Below are positions 1 through 8,981 of a stretch of DNA of 64,000 nt, one piece after another. Within the stretch, counting starts at the first letter, position 1, and each line of letters starts with the position of its first letter. The translations under genes and the position numbers were made by a program. Below the pieces are notes generated by a model. That model was given only the letters and a program-made list of their open reading frames with translations. It was not told the DNA's origin and searched no databases. The stretch lies in assembly GCF_005885815.1 (NCBI RefSeq), contig NZ_CP040602.1:1131630-1195629 (forward strand), read 5' to 3'. This DNA comes from Thiomicrorhabdus sediminis (GTDB taxonomy: Bacteria; Pseudomonadota; Gammaproteobacteria; Thiomicrospirales; Thiomicrospiraceae).

Positions 1-2
1 AA

Positions 3-68
3 GATGATTCGGGCAGACTCTATATCGCCACAGATAACGGCAATATTTATCAGTGGTCGAATGACTGA
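3..68 (+). CDS. C-terminal end of an unidentified gene (partial)
   Basis: An open frame enters from the left edge and ends at a TGA at 66-68. The 21 visible residues contain RLYIATDNGNIYQW, which looks like the last blade of a beta-propeller (PQQ-like or WD-like repeat), a pattern common in outer-membrane assembly or dehydrogenase proteins. Too little is present to name the gene. A strong terminator follows at 222-247, consistent with the end of a transcription unit. Confidence 0.5.
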   Translation, partial: DDSGRLYIATDNGNIYQWSND

Positions 69-221
69 TTAGGCACTGCGATGCGTTTATTTGAAAGCTC
101 GACTGATAATGTTGATTTAGGAGGAAAACACTTTTAAAACAATCTGTTAGAAAATACTGTAAATAATTTAAAAAGCTATTGCCAGTGATAATATTAGGCT
201 CTATAATCGCCGAGCAACAAA

Positions 222-247
222 GCCCGCAAACATTGCGGGCTTTTTTA
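222..247 (+). terminator. Rho-independent terminator
   Basis: GCCCGC and GCGGGC arms separated by AAACATT, followed by six T. It closes the transcription unit entering from the left edge. Confidence 0.85.
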
Positions 248-346
248 GTTAATTATGGTCGTTATCGCGTTCAAAAGACAGGGATAAAGACTCGTTCGAA
301 ACTATTTCAGCTGTATTGGTTTGATTTAATTTAGGATAGATAAGCA

Positions 347-970
347 ATGACAACAGCAACAATCTTGGCAGTATTTACCACTATGTTGATTTTGGCCCTG
401 ATCCCGGGACCGGCAACCTTGGTGACCGTATCACGCACCGTAACAGGGGGTGTCAAACATGGAACCGCTACCGTATTTGGCACCGTAGTAGGCGACCTGT
501 TTTATCTGACTTTGGCTTTGTGGGGACTGACCACCTTGTCGCAAGTGCTGGGCAACCTATTTGTGATAATTCAGTATATCGGTGCCGTTTATCTGTTCTA
601 TTTAGGTCTGACACTGGTCTACTATAAACAGCGTTTAAGCAAGCATCCGCAAGGTATTGAGCCGGCACCAAAAAGTATCTTTTCAAGTATCGCTACCGGC
701 ACCATGATTACCTTGGGTAACCCAAAAGCGATCGTGTTTTATGTCAGCTTCTTTCCGGCTTTGATCGATTTAAACTCGGTGACTTTGAGTGACATGGCGA
801 TCTTGTATGTCATCAACCTGTTTTCGATCGGCGGAGTCTTAATGGTATATGTTTTAGTGGCACAAAAAACCAAGAATGCCCTGAAGGAATCTCCTGCCAA
901 GGATATTATCCGTAGCGGTTCCGGCGTACTGTTAATCGTCACCAGCGGTTATATCGGCGCTAACAGTTAA
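347..970 (+). CDS. LysE/RhtB family amino-acid exporter
   Basis: Predicted inner-membrane exporter of 207 residues, the usual size for the LysE/RhtB family, which pumps amino acids or their derivatives out of the cell. The family hallmark is seen near the N-terminus: the first membrane helix runs into PGPATLVTVSRTVTGG, followed by a GTVVGDLFYL segment, and five to six hydrophobic helices are visible overall. The ATG at 347 is preceded by a weak AGGAT. The gene stands alone between two terminators (222 and 1000). The substrate cannot be deduced from sequence; homoserine, threonine or lysine export are family examples only. Confidence 0.85.
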   Translation: MTTATILAVFTTMLILALIPGPATLVTVSRTVTGGVKHGTATVFGTVVGDLFYLTLALWGLTTLSQVLGNLFVIIQYIGAVYLFYLGLTLVYYKQRLSKHPQGIEPAPKSIFSSIATGTMITLGNPKAIVFYVSFFPALIDLNSVTLSDMAILYVINLFSIGGVLMVYVLVAQKTKNALKESPAKDIIRSGSGVLLIVTSGYIGANS

Positions 971-999
971 ACCCATTTCTTATTACTGTCAATTTCAAG

Positions 1000-1023
1000 G
1001 GCCTGTTTTACAGGCCTTTTTGG
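1000..1023 (+). terminator. Rho-independent terminator after the LysE-type exporter
   Basis: GGCCTG and CAGGCC arms with a TTTTA loop, followed by TTTTTGGTTTTT. Confidence 0.85.
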
Positions 1024-1276
1024 TTTTTGACAGATGCCTGATGCCATTTTGGCTGCTAAAAAATTATCGCCTTTGTTGAATCTAATCAAGCCTTGAGGAA
1101 AAAGTAGGGTAAAAATCTTTATGTCAGCTATTTTTAATAAGTCTTTATGCTTAGCTGTCTGAAAAAGGACAACATCTGCGTTATTTTCTGGTTTAAGATT
1201 AATTGCATATAGCCTTTTCGTCATAGGTCAATAAGCAAAGCCAATTTGCTTAAGTCGTCTCAAGTGGAGCCAAGCG

Positions 1277-3373
1277 TTGCAAAGTGACTTTTTAAAATAC
1301 GAAGCCAGTAGCAGTCAATTCAGACATCCGTTGTTTTATATAACCGTTTTAATGACCGTTGGATTTTTCAGTTCCCAGTTTTGGCCTGAGACACCCATAT
1401 TCGATAACGTTGAAGCGTTTCTACCCTACCACTCCATGCTTGAGATGTTCTCGGTCACGGTCTCCTTAATGGTGTTTGCCATTGTCTGGAACAGTTTCAA
1501 TAATGACAGGTCGATCAATCTGATATTTATCGCGGTGACCTTTCTTGCTGTTGGCGTAATCGATTTTTTCCACTCTTTCTCTTATTTTGGCATGCCGGAT
1601 TTTTTTGGTGAGAATTCGACACAGAAAGCGTTGATATTCTGGATTTCTGCACGCTTGATTGCCGCCATCATGTTTCTCATGGTTGCTTTGATGCCGTGGT
1701 TCAATAACAGTTATGAAAACAATAAATACCTAGTATTGATTGGCGGGGTATTTGTCACAGGTGGGGTTTTACTGTCAGGAATTCATTATCCTCAATGGTA
1801 TCCCGTGTTTTTTGTGGACGGTTATGGACTCACAGACTTCAAAATCATTATTGAATACTTCATTGTGGTGCTTCACTTTGCCACGGTGGCGCTGTTATTG
1901 ACCAAAAAAGATGCCGTTGGCGTCAATTTTATCTGGTTTGCCTGTGCGGTTTGGTTAATGGCTTTGGCAGAGCTGTTTTTCACGCTTTATAGTAGCGTCA
2001 GCGATTTATATAACCTGGCCGGACATGTCTATAAAGCGGTCGCCTATATTATGGTTTTCAAGGCGTTGTTTTTGGCGTCCATCACCAGACCTTATAAGGA
2101 ATTGGAGCAGCGTAGTGTCGAAAAGTTATTGTTGACGCAGTATGCGGTAGATAATAGCGGAGATCTGATTTATTGGCTGGATTATGATGGGCGTATTCTG
2201 TCGGTGAATGATGCGGTCAAACAAAAACTCGGTGTTCAGGCTGATGACATGATCAATAGCCATATAGGACGCTTTGAGTCGGCATTAGTGCCTGATAGTT
2301 GGAAACAGTTGCGAGAGCAGTTTAGCGAACACCATCAGTTGGTTTTGGATGGTGTGCATTTATGCCGCAACTCGGAAAAGTTCTTTTCTCAAGTACGTAT
2401 TGTCTTTTTCAAATACCGCTCGCAGAATTATATTTGTCTATTTATTGCAGATATCACCGAACGAAAACTGGCATTGGAAAGCCTCGCTCGCAAACAAGAG
2501 CAGTTGGCTCAGGCGCAGCGTATTACCCATATAGGTAGCTGGGAATTCAACCTGGAAAGCAAAGAGACCGTTTGGTCTGAAGAGGTTTACCATATTCTGC
2601 AAGCCGATGAGAAGGTGGTCAAAGCCAGTTTCAACAATTTTTTACAGTATGTGCATAGTGACGACCGTCAAAGAGTGATAGACCATTACCAGCGTTGTTT
2701 AACCGATTATTCTCCCTACCATTTGGTACATCGTTTACAGTTGTTGGACGGTTCCAGCCGTTATGTTGAGACGCGTGCTGAGATGCAACGCATTAATGGC
2801 GAACCGGTTAGTCTGATTGGCACCATTCAAGACATCACCAAAGAACGTGAGCTTGAAGATCAAGCTTATCACGATCCCTTAACCGGCGTTTATAACCGAC
2901 GTTTCCTTGATGAGAATATCTATAGTCTGATTGATAATTCTGTCATTAAGGAGCAAAACCTTTGCTATGTCATTTTCGATATCGATTTCTTCAAAGAAAT
3001 TAATGATAACTATGGCCACGATTTTGGTGACAGAGTGTTAAAAGGGGTGGCCGAGTATTTGCAGCGGCAGGTTCGTGATTCAGATTTTGTCTGTCGTTTT
3101 GGTGGCGAGGAATTCGTTGTCATTTTCAACGACATCGAAATGCCTTCGGGCATGGAACGAATCGAAAAAATCCGTCATGGGGTTGGCAATCTGCAATTTA
3201 TCAACCAGATTGATGATATCGTTAAAGTGAACCTTTCCGGAGGTATGGCTTGCACCAAAATACACGGTAATGATGCTAAACAGTTATTTGAATTGGCCGA
3301 CCAAGCATTGTATTCGGCAAAACGAAGTGGCAGAAACCGTCTGAAGTTATGTGATAAAAGCAGCCTTGATTGA
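1277..3373 (+). CDS. Membrane diguanylate cyclase (MASE3-PAS-PAS-GGDEF)
   Basis: Predicted inner-membrane enzyme that makes cyclic di-GMP. Residues about 15-270 form a polytopic sensor resembling MASE3 (LPYHSMLEMFSVTV, then a DFFHSFSYFGM segment). Two PAS domains follow (about 285-395 and 410-525), then a GGDEF domain. The active-site motif is an intact GGEEF at residues 609-613, and RDSD at 600-603 lies five residues upstream, the expected place for the product-inhibition I-site. No EAL domain is present. The start is TTG at 1277: GGAG at 1266-1269 lies seven bases upstream, and the frame is closed by a stop at 1232 with no ATG in between. The gene converges on trmO with a 17 bp gap. The signal sensed is unknown. 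Confidence 0.9.
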   Translation: MQSDFLKYEASSSQFRHPLFYITVLMTVGFFSSQFWPETPIFDNVEAFLPYHSMLEMFSVTVSLMVFAIVWNSFNNDRSINLIFIAVTFLAVGVIDFFHSFSYFGMPDFFGENSTQKALIFWISARLIAAIMFLMVALMPWFNNSYENNKYLVLIGGVFVTGGVLLSGIHYPQWYPVFFVDGYGLTDFKIIIEYFIVVLHFATVALLLTKKDAVGVNFIWFACAVWLMALAELFFTLYSSVSDLYNLAGHVYKAVAYIMVFKALFLASITRPYKELEQRSVEKLLLTQYAVDNSGDLIYWLDYDGRILSVNDAVKQKLGVQADDMINSHIGRFESALVPDSWKQLREQFSEHHQLVLDGVHLCRNSEKFFSQVRIVFFKYRSQNYICLFIADITERKLALESLARKQEQLAQAQRITHIGSWEFNLESKETVWSEEVYHILQADEKVVKASFNNFLQYVHSDDRQRVIDHYQRCLTDYSPYHLVHRLQLLDGSSRYVETRAEMQRINGEPVSLIGTIQDITKERELEDQAYHDPLTGVYNRRFLDENIYSLIDNSVIKEQNLCYVIFDIDFFKEINDNYGHDFGDRVLKGVAEYLQRQVRDSDFVCRFGGEEFVVIFNDIEMPSGMERIEKIRHGVGNLQFINQIDDIVKVNLSGGMACTKIHGNDAKQLFELADQALYSAKRSGRNRLKLCDKSSLD

Positions 3374-3390
3374 TGCGTGGCATATGCCAA

Positions 3391-4122
3391 TCAGATAGGC
3401 TTGATTTGGATCACTTGAATGTTGTCGTCTTCCAGTAACCATTCAATCTGGTATTGATAGAGTTGCACGCTAAAATGGCTACGTTTTTCAATATTACCGA
3501 AATGAACAGGTCTTGGATTGTGGGTTAAGGTGCTGCGTAGCAAAGCCTCAAACTGCGGATACTGCTGCTTGGCCTTGTTCAGAGCTTGTTGGCTGTTTGG
3601 AGAGATGGTGACTTGAATATGGTCACAGGATTGCGGAGCGGACTGGGCAAAACCTCCCGTTGCACCCTCGATCGTATCGGCATAGGGCAGATAGGGTTTG
3701 ATATCGATAACCGGTGTTTGATCGATAATGTCGATACCGGAAACTTTGATAAATAGTTTTTTGCCTCGTTTTTCCCAGCCATGATATTTCATTACCGACA
3801 TGCCGATAGGGTTAGGGCGATATGGGGATCGGGTGGCAAACACACCTTGACGTTTGGCGCCTTCACGAGGCGGCCTGACAGTAGGGCGCCATTGTTCAAC
3901 AGGCTTGATTGCCTGATGGAAAATAAACATTACCCAGATATGACTGAAACCGTCCAGGCCCTGTAAGGCTTCGATTCGATTCCAAGGGGGTAACAGCTCA
4001 ATCTCTCCTAGGTCACCTTCAATCAAGCCGGGCTGTCTGGGCACGGCAAACTTATCCTTGAACGGGCTGTGCAGATAACCGATGGTATGAATTGAAAATT
4101 CATTTAGATGCGTTGTGTCCAT
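3391..4122 (-). CDS. trmO: tRNA (N6-threonylcarbamoyladenosine-N6)-methyltransferase TrmO
   Basis: TrmO (TsaA/YaeB family) uses S-adenosylmethionine to methylate t6A37 in tRNA-Thr, fine-tuning decoding. From the ATG at 4122 the protein has 243 residues, near the 235 of the E. coli enzyme, and carries the family signatures KFAVPRQPG (residues 24-32), RPPR (83-86) and GVFATRSPYRPNPIG (93-107). A longer reading from an ATG at 4194 would add 24 unconserved residues and overlap the upstream phosphatase gene by 47 bp; neither start has a convincing ribosome binding site, so I chose the one matching family length. It probably forms an operon with the phosphatase gene upstream. The C-terminal part after residue 170 is less conserved in the family. 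Confidence 0.88.
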   Translation of the reverse strand: MDTTHLNEFSIHTIGYLHSPFKDKFAVPRQPGLIEGDLGEIELLPPWNRIEALQGLDGFSHIWVMFIFHQAIKPVEQWRPTVRPPREGAKRQGVFATRSPYRPNPIGMSVMKYHGWEKRGKKLFIKVSGIDIIDQTPVIDIKPYLPYADTIEGATGGFAQSAPQSCDHIQVTISPNSQQALNKAKQQYPQFEALLRSTLTHNPRPVHFGNIEKRSHFSVQLYQYQIEWLLEDDNIQVIQIKPI

Positions 4123-4147
4123 ATCCGGGTTCACGGCCTCTGCTGTT

Positions 4148-4633
4148 TTAGGCGGTTTTTCGATAATTGATGACAAACTCGGTTTGCAGCTCATTGACCG
4201 GCATTTTATCGCCTCTTGCGGCTTGAGCCAACTGCATGGCCTGTTCGGCTTGATAACCGTGTTCGATCATCAAACATAATGCTAAGGTGCCGGCACGACC
4301 GCGTCCACCATGGCAGTGGATGGCCAAATGTGCGCCGTTTTGCAAATCCTCATTCAATTGTTGAATCAGTGTTTTGAGTTTTTCCGGCTCAGGCACATTC
4401 ATGTCCTGTACCGGAAAATGGGTAAAGTCGATACCGAATTGCTCGCAAGTCTGTGCTTCAGTTTGCAGACTGAACTTTTCGATCTCTTGCGGCAACAGCA
4501 AACTGACCACTTTGCTGACACCTTTGGCATGATAAAACTCGATATCTGTCGTTAAGTTTTCTGTACTGGGTTTTGGCATTACCGATAACTGTCCGTTGCC
4601 AACGGCAGCGATGAAATAAAGTTGTGTGTTCAT
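4148..4633 (-). CDS. Dual-specificity protein phosphatase family protein
   Basis: A 161-residue soluble protein with the cysteine phosphatase signature CX5R: C107 HGGRG R113 inside HCHGGRGRAG, the P-loop of the tyrosine/dual-specificity phosphatase family. Asp77 in VQDMNVPE sits where the general acid is expected. The fold resembles CDKN3-like or bacterial DSP proteins about this size. The substrate is unknown. Its 3' end lies next to or overlaps the start of trmO, implying co-transcription and perhaps translational coupling. No clear ribosome binding site precedes the ATG at 4633. Confidence 0.8.
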   Translation of the reverse strand: MNTQLYFIAAVGNGQLSVMPKPSTENLTTDIEFYHAKGVSKVVSLLLPQEIEKFSLQTEAQTCEQFGIDFTHFPVQDMNVPEPEKLKTLIQQLNEDLQNGAHLAIHCHGGRGRAGTLALCLMIEHGYQAEQAMQLAQAARGDKMPVNELQTEFVINYRKTA

Positions 4634-4971
4634 ATGATTTTTATTTGCTTGTTTGCGACTATTTTAAGTGTTAAAAATGACATTGGGGTTACATTTAAGC
4701 GTTAAAAGTCCACTCTATGCACTGATAAAGACTGAATAGGCAGGTAAATATTTTTTGATTTATAACCAACTATAGTTAATTTTAATAACAAATCCATATT
4801 GTTAGGCTTTTAAAAGCGGACAAAAAGAGTAGACTGAAATTGTGAGTAATCTATTGTTCACTTAGTTTGGAGGTGTTTCTCTGGCTAGACGGTTATCAAT
4901 AGGTTCGATTACGTGAACATCAGTGGATTCGATAGCAACAATAACTTAGAGCGGTGGAATTGGAAGTTAGC
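4634..4971. other. AT-rich intergenic gap between divergent genes
   Basis: No gene is seen. The gap separates the minus-strand phosphatase from the plus-strand oxidoreductase and should hold both promoters, though I cannot pick a convincing -35/-10 pair. A perfect 10 bp palindrome AACTATAGTT lies at 4768-4777. Confidence 0.4.
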
Positions 4972-5002
4972 ATGAAATACAAAGTGCGAGGTTAACCAAG
5001 CC

Positions 5003-5932
5003 GTGACCAAGTCAATATTTGAAAAGTCCGAGGCACTTCAACCCGAAGCGCATGAATTACTGGTTCAGGTTCACGCAATGTCAGTCATGCCTGACTATTG
5101 CGCACAGCGCAGTAGTCAGGTTTCGCCTCCTTTAAGTTCTCTCGCAAAAAAGACCTATTGCCGCAAGCTTTATAAATTGATGGGCTATGACTTTTCAGGT
5201 GTCGTGATAGGTCGCGGTAAACAAGTGACAAATTTCCAAGTAGGTGATCAGGTCTTCGGTATCAGCTATCAGTCCAACTATGATAGGTTGATCAACATTA
5301 ACGAATTTGACCTGGTACGTCATAAACCTGAAAACTTGAGTTATGCCGAGGCCGCCGCATTGCCGTTTGGTGCCTTGAATGCTTTATATTTCATTAAGGC
5401 AGGACAGATTCAAGCCGGGCAAAAAGTGTTGGTTTATGGTGCCGACTCGGCGATAGGCATCAGTGCTCTGCAGTTGGCTCGTGCAATGCAAGCCGAAGTC
5501 ACCGTGGTTTGCCAATCAAGAAACGCCGCCTTACTGAGTTTCTTAGGGGCAACGGTTGTATTGGATATCGATGAACCGATTGCTCCGATGTTGCATGACA
5601 GTTTTGATGTCCTGCTCGATGTGCAATCCAACCATCATTACAGCCGTCTGTGTAAATTGATCAAAGACGATGGTCGCTACATCGTGGCTTTTTATAGCTG
5701 GCGAACCTATTTCTGGCATCTTTGGAGTCTGCTCATCAGACAGCGCAGCCTCATCTCGATCAAGCAGCGCGATGCCGTCAATGCCGATGATCTGCTCTGG
5801 GTCGCCCATTTGGCAGAACAAGGTAAACTGATTCCGGTGATCGATCGTTTATTTGATTTTAGTGAGCTGTCGATTGCGATGGAATACATTCATCAAGAAC
5901 CCGATATCGGCAGTGTCGTGCTCCAGTCTTGA
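5003..5932 (+). CDS. Zinc-free MDR oxidoreductase (quinone oxidoreductase-like)
   Basis: A 309-residue member of the medium-chain dehydrogenase/reductase superfamily without the catalytic zinc ligands, hence closer to quinone/enone reductases. The GroES-like half includes GYDFSGVVIGRG (61-72) and VGDQVFG (80-86); the Rossmann half has VLVYGADSAIGISALQLA (142-159), a departure from the usual GASGGVG loop. The frame can only start at GTG 5003 (GAGG at 4988-4991), leaving a short N-terminus. An ATG at 4972 with GGAAG upstream reads MKYKVRG then stops; removing one A of the TTAACC there would join it in frame and give a normal family N-terminus. A frameshift, real or a sequencing error, is therefore possible. 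Confidence 0.75.
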   Translation: MTKSIFEKSEALQPEAHELLVQVHAMSVMPDYCAQRSSQVSPPLSSLAKKTYCRKLYKLMGYDFSGVVIGRGKQVTNFQVGDQVFGISYQSNYDRLININEFDLVRHKPENLSYAEAAALPFGALNALYFIKAGQIQAGQKVLVYGADSAIGISALQLARAMQAEVTVVCQSRNAALLSFLGATVVLDIDEPIAPMLHDSFDVLLDVQSNHHYSRLCKLIKDDGRYIVAFYSWRTYFWHLWSLLIRQRSLISIKQRDAVNADDLLWVAHLAEQGKLIPVIDRLFDFSELSIAMEYIHQEPDIGSVVLQS

Positions 5933-6163
5933 CTCTATGGTGCTTGTTGGTGCAGCTTGCTGTACCGTTTTAGGGTGTTTTCTGCATTTGGACGGTCTTT
6001 GAGCCTTCTTTGATTTACTGATTTTCGATTAAACTGTTGATTCGTTGGTTGAATCTTTTCTTGGTGGAGAAATCGCTTTAATCGATATCAATAGAGACTT
6101 GTTTGATGGTGCGTCGCATGGTTTTCACATCACAAAACATATCAAATAAAGAGGAGGTTAGTC

Positions 6164-7030
6164 ATGCAAGAATTTATCAGTATATATAACAATAACAAAG
6201 ACACGATTGAAAAGTTTGTGTTAGAGACCTTTCGGAACAATGCCCAGTGCATTGTCAATGACACCGATACCTTGCGCCAGTTCTTTCACATTCTGCAAAG
6301 CCTGGAACTGATTTATGTCAGTGATGAGAATTTTATCCAAACCTCAGCAAATATCTTCAAACACCGCAAGGTAGCCGCCGCCAAAGGGCGCAACCGTAAT
6401 TATCTGGCATTACAAATGCAAGAGAAAGAAACCGACTACTTTATCAGCGCACCCTATATGAGTTCGGCAACAGGCGAGTCGTGCATTACCTTGATGGTCA
6501 AAGATGACAACCAGTATTTCTTTTTTGATTTTAATTTGAGTAAATTACTGGCGCGTTTCGGTCTGGTCGAGCGCCATCCTACTTTCAACTATGTGACTAA
6601 AGCCTTCTACTTGGGTATAGGTTTGTCATTGATGTTTTTCTCGATCATGTCGATCGGTTATGCGTTTTATGACTATATTTTGCAATTGCGTAATCCGGCT
6701 GAATACACGCTGGAAAGCGTCTTTAAACCGATTATCGCCTTGACGATGGGCTTGGCGATTTTCGATTTGGCGAAAACCATCCTTGAACGGGAAGTGGTTT
6801 ATAAGGACTACTCTGATAAGAAAGATGAAGCGCGCCTGTTATCGAAATTTTTAACGGCTATTATTGTCGCCTTGTCGATTGAGGCATTGATGGTGGTGTT
6901 CAAGTTCGCTTTGCATGATCCTACCCAGATGCTGTCAGCTCTGTATCTGATTATCGGTATCGCGGTGATTATTGTCTCTTTGGCTTATTTCACATCGGTG
7001 AGCAGTCAAAAAGAGCGTGGCTCGAAATAA
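6164..7030 (+). CDS. Membrane protein with N-terminal PDC-like sensor domain
   Basis: A 288-residue protein of uncertain role. Residues 1-140 resemble the PDC/Cache-type ligand fold (segments YFISAPYMSSATGE and YFFFDFNLSKLLARFGLVE). Four hydrophobic helices follow at roughly 148-175, 185-205, 222-245 and 255-278, with a charged loop after the second. There is no N-terminal signal or membrane helix, so the sensor-like part would face the cytoplasm, unlike ordinary Cache domains. No kinase, GGDEF or methyl-accepting output domain is present. The start has a very strong ribosome binding site (AGAGGAGG at about 6150). It may be expressed with the GlcG/HbpS gene 75 bp downstream. Function unknown. 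Confidence 0.6.
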   Translation: MQEFISIYNNNKDTIEKFVLETFRNNAQCIVNDTDTLRQFFHILQSLELIYVSDENFIQTSANIFKHRKVAAAKGRNRNYLALQMQEKETDYFISAPYMSSATGESCITLMVKDDNQYFFFDFNLSKLLARFGLVERHPTFNYVTKAFYLGIGLSLMFFSIMSIGYAFYDYILQLRNPAEYTLESVFKPIIALTMGLAIFDLAKTILEREVVYKDYSDKKDEARLLSKFLTAIIVALSIEALMVVFKFALHDPTQMLSALYLIIGIAVIIVSLAYFTSVSSQKERGSK

Positions 7031-7104
7031 AAAAGACCATCGTCAAGCGATTGTCTTGGTAAACTTTGAACTTCTGTTTTAAGCCTTGTTGACAAGGGAG
7101 TGTA

Positions 7105-7602
7105 ATGATGTTGAAAAAGCGTTTATCCGTTTTGCTTTCATCGCTACTTATGGCGGCCTCTGCGGTGCAGGCAAATGACTTTTATGAAGAGAAAAATATC
7201 GGCATGGAGCTCGCCAGAGACCTCGCCAGTGAAGCGATCAATGCCTGTCGTGACAAAGGTTATTCGGTCAGTGCGGTGGTGGTTGATAAACATGGCAATC
7301 AGCGTGTCGCCTTACGTGATGATTTTGCCTCGAAATTCACTTTGCAGATTGCCGAAGAAAAAGCCAATGCAACCATTATGTCCGGTCTTAAATCGGGTGA
7401 GTTCAGAAAGTTACGTGGTGATATTCGCCCGGAACTGAATCATATTGATGGCCTGATTATTATGGTCGGTGCGATTCCTATTACCAGTGGAGGCAGCCGA
7501 ATCGGTGCAATCGGTGTCAGTGGTGCGCCGGGCGGTGAAAAAGATGAGGCCTGCGCACAAATTGCATTGGATAAGCTTGAAGACAGATTGGCCGGTTTCT
7601 AA
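7105..7602 (+). CDS. Exported GlcG/HbpS family heme-binding-like protein
   Basis: A 165-residue protein with a signal peptide (KK-R then a hydrophobic core, likely cleavage after VQA at residue 23), so probably periplasmic. The mature part is a GlcG/HbpS domain: ALRDDFASKFTLQIAEEKA, a GGSRIGAIGVSGAPGG loop and the terminal DEACAQIALDKL helix. Family members bind heme or small ligands; the founding HbpS senses redox stress and GlcG is linked to glycolate metabolism. Nothing nearby settles the ligand. GGGAG lies just upstream of ATG 7105. An imperfect terminator lies downstream and is shared with the convergent acetyltransferase. Confidence 0.85.
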   Translation: MMLKKRLSVLLSSLLMAASAVQANDFYEEKNIGMELARDLASEAINACRDKGYSVSAVVVDKHGNQRVALRDDFASKFTLQIAEEKANATIMSGLKSGEFRKLRGDIRPELNHIDGLIIMVGAIPITSGGSRIGAIGVSGAPGGEKDEACAQIALDKLEDRLAGF

Positions 7603-7660
7603 TCGATATTCAACTAATAATGGATCGATTTTCAGGTTAAAAATATTTCTGTTTAGGCAA

Positions 7661-7699
7661 AAAAACCACTTGGAGAATAAATCGCCAAGCGGTTTTTTA
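7661..7699. terminator. Bidirectional terminator between convergent genes
   Basis: Arms AACCACTTGG (7664-7673) and CCAAGCGGTT (7685-7694) with one mismatch, flanked by an A-run on the left and a T-run on the right, so it can work for both strands. Confidence 0.75.
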
Positions 7700-7702
7700 T
7701 AT

Positions 7703-8890
7703 TTAAACAGGGCTGTAAGGGCTATGTGTCAGGCAGTCATCTGCATAGTCCGCAATCATGACTTTTTCTTCATAAACAAAACGTTGTAAGGCTTCTTTAA
7801 ACGGGTTTTCAGTCAAATAATGAAACGACTCGGTAATCACCGGGCTAAAGCCACGGGCGATTTTATGTTCGCCGCCGGCACCGGGTTCAAACACCATCAG
7901 CTTGTGTTTGATGGCGTAATCTATGCCTTGATAAAAACAGGTTTCAAAGTGCAGGTTCTTGATCTCTTGTGCCGCACCCCAGTGGCGACCATAAAGATGG
8001 GTTTGTGAGCGAAACAGCAAAGCACCGGCGAGCGTTTTGCCGTCTTTCTCGGCCAATAGCAAAACGATATTGTCTGGCATGGTTTGACCAATTTGCTGGA
8101 AAAAACCTAAATTCAGTGTCGGAGTGCTCCATTTTTCAATAAAGGTTTTTTGGTAGAAATAATCGAATTCCTGCCAATCTTGTTTGCTTGCTTGATGGCC
8201 GGATAATATGCGAAATTGAATATTGGCCTTTGCAATACTGTTTCTTTCTTGGCGGATGTTTTTGCGTTTTTTGGCCTTGAGCTGGCTAAGAAAATCAGCA
8301 AAGCTCTGGTAGTTTTGGTTATGCCAATGAAATTGGCAATCACGTCTTTTGATAAAGTCTTCTGCAAATTCGGTTTTTAGCAACACCTGGTCGCTATGTT
8401 CGGCAAACAGCAGATGGCTGCCGCTCATATTCAAGCGTTTGGCAAGGGCTTTAAATTCATTGATCAATAACTGTTGCAACTGTTTTTGACTCGTTGAATC
8501 CAGTGTCCGATCGACCAATAAACGTGGACCAAGAGCCGGGGTGTAGGGAATGGCGCAAACCAGTTTCGGGTAGTAGTTTAAACCGATATGGTTCCAAGCT
8601 TGTTCCCAGGCTTGATCGAAGACAAATTCACCATAATTATTATGTTTTTCATAAACCGGCATTGCCGCAATCAAGGTCTTTTCAGCATTCGCCGACTGGG
8701 CAAAGATGGCGATATGATGAGCAATCCAGCCAAAGCGTTTGCCGACACATTGATGATCTTCCAGTGCCTTAAGAAATTGATGCTTGGCAAAAGGGTAGTC
8801 GTGTTTGATTAAACGGTTCCACTGATCGGCATCTATTTCAGCGATTTGGTTGTGGATCTCTATCTGAAAGTCTAGCTTGTCTGTATCCAT
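7703..8890 (-). CDS. FemAB-like GNAT family N-acetyltransferase (DUF482)
   Basis: A 395-residue cytoplasmic protein of the FemAB-like/peptidogalycan-biosynthesis family (PF04339), built from two GNAT-type halves. Family-typical segments are visible: ALGPRLLVD near 120, FLSQLKAKKRKNIRQER near 210, the LYGRHWGA block near 298, and CFYQGIDYAIKH followed by FEPGAGGEHKIARGF near 325-345. Members are proposed to transfer acyl or aminoacyl groups, but the substrate is not established. The gene is monocistronic, ending in the bidirectional terminator at 7661. Length is normal for the family. Confidence 0.85.
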   Translation of the reverse strand: MDTDKLDFQIEIHNQIAEIDADQWNRLIKHDYPFAKHQFLKALEDHQCVGKRFGWIAHHIAIFAQSANAEKTLIAAMPVYEKHNNYGEFVFDQAWEQAWNHIGLNYYPKLVCAIPYTPALGPRLLVDRTLDSTSQKQLQQLLINEFKALAKRLNMSGSHLLFAEHSDQVLLKTEFAEDFIKRRDCQFHWHNQNYQSFADFLSQLKAKKRKNIRQERNSIAKANIQFRILSGHQASKQDWQEFDYFYQKTFIEKWSTPTLNLGFFQQIGQTMPDNIVLLLAEKDGKTLAGALLFRSQTHLYGRHWGAAQEIKNLHFETCFYQGIDYAIKHKLMVFEPGAGGEHKIARGFSPVITESFHYLTENPFKEALQRFVYEEKVMIADYADDCLTHSPYSPV

Positions 8891-8981
8891 GGATGCGTTA
8901 TAAATCCTTTGTTTGCCCGCTAAGAGAGATTATTTGAGTGATATCATACCGGGCAAAGCAGGTTTTGATAAAGCGCTTAAT

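Noticed and set aside
967-1224. 85-codon minus-strand open frame after the LysE-type gene
   Set aside because: No ribosome binding site, no recognisable motif, and it runs through the terminator at 1000.
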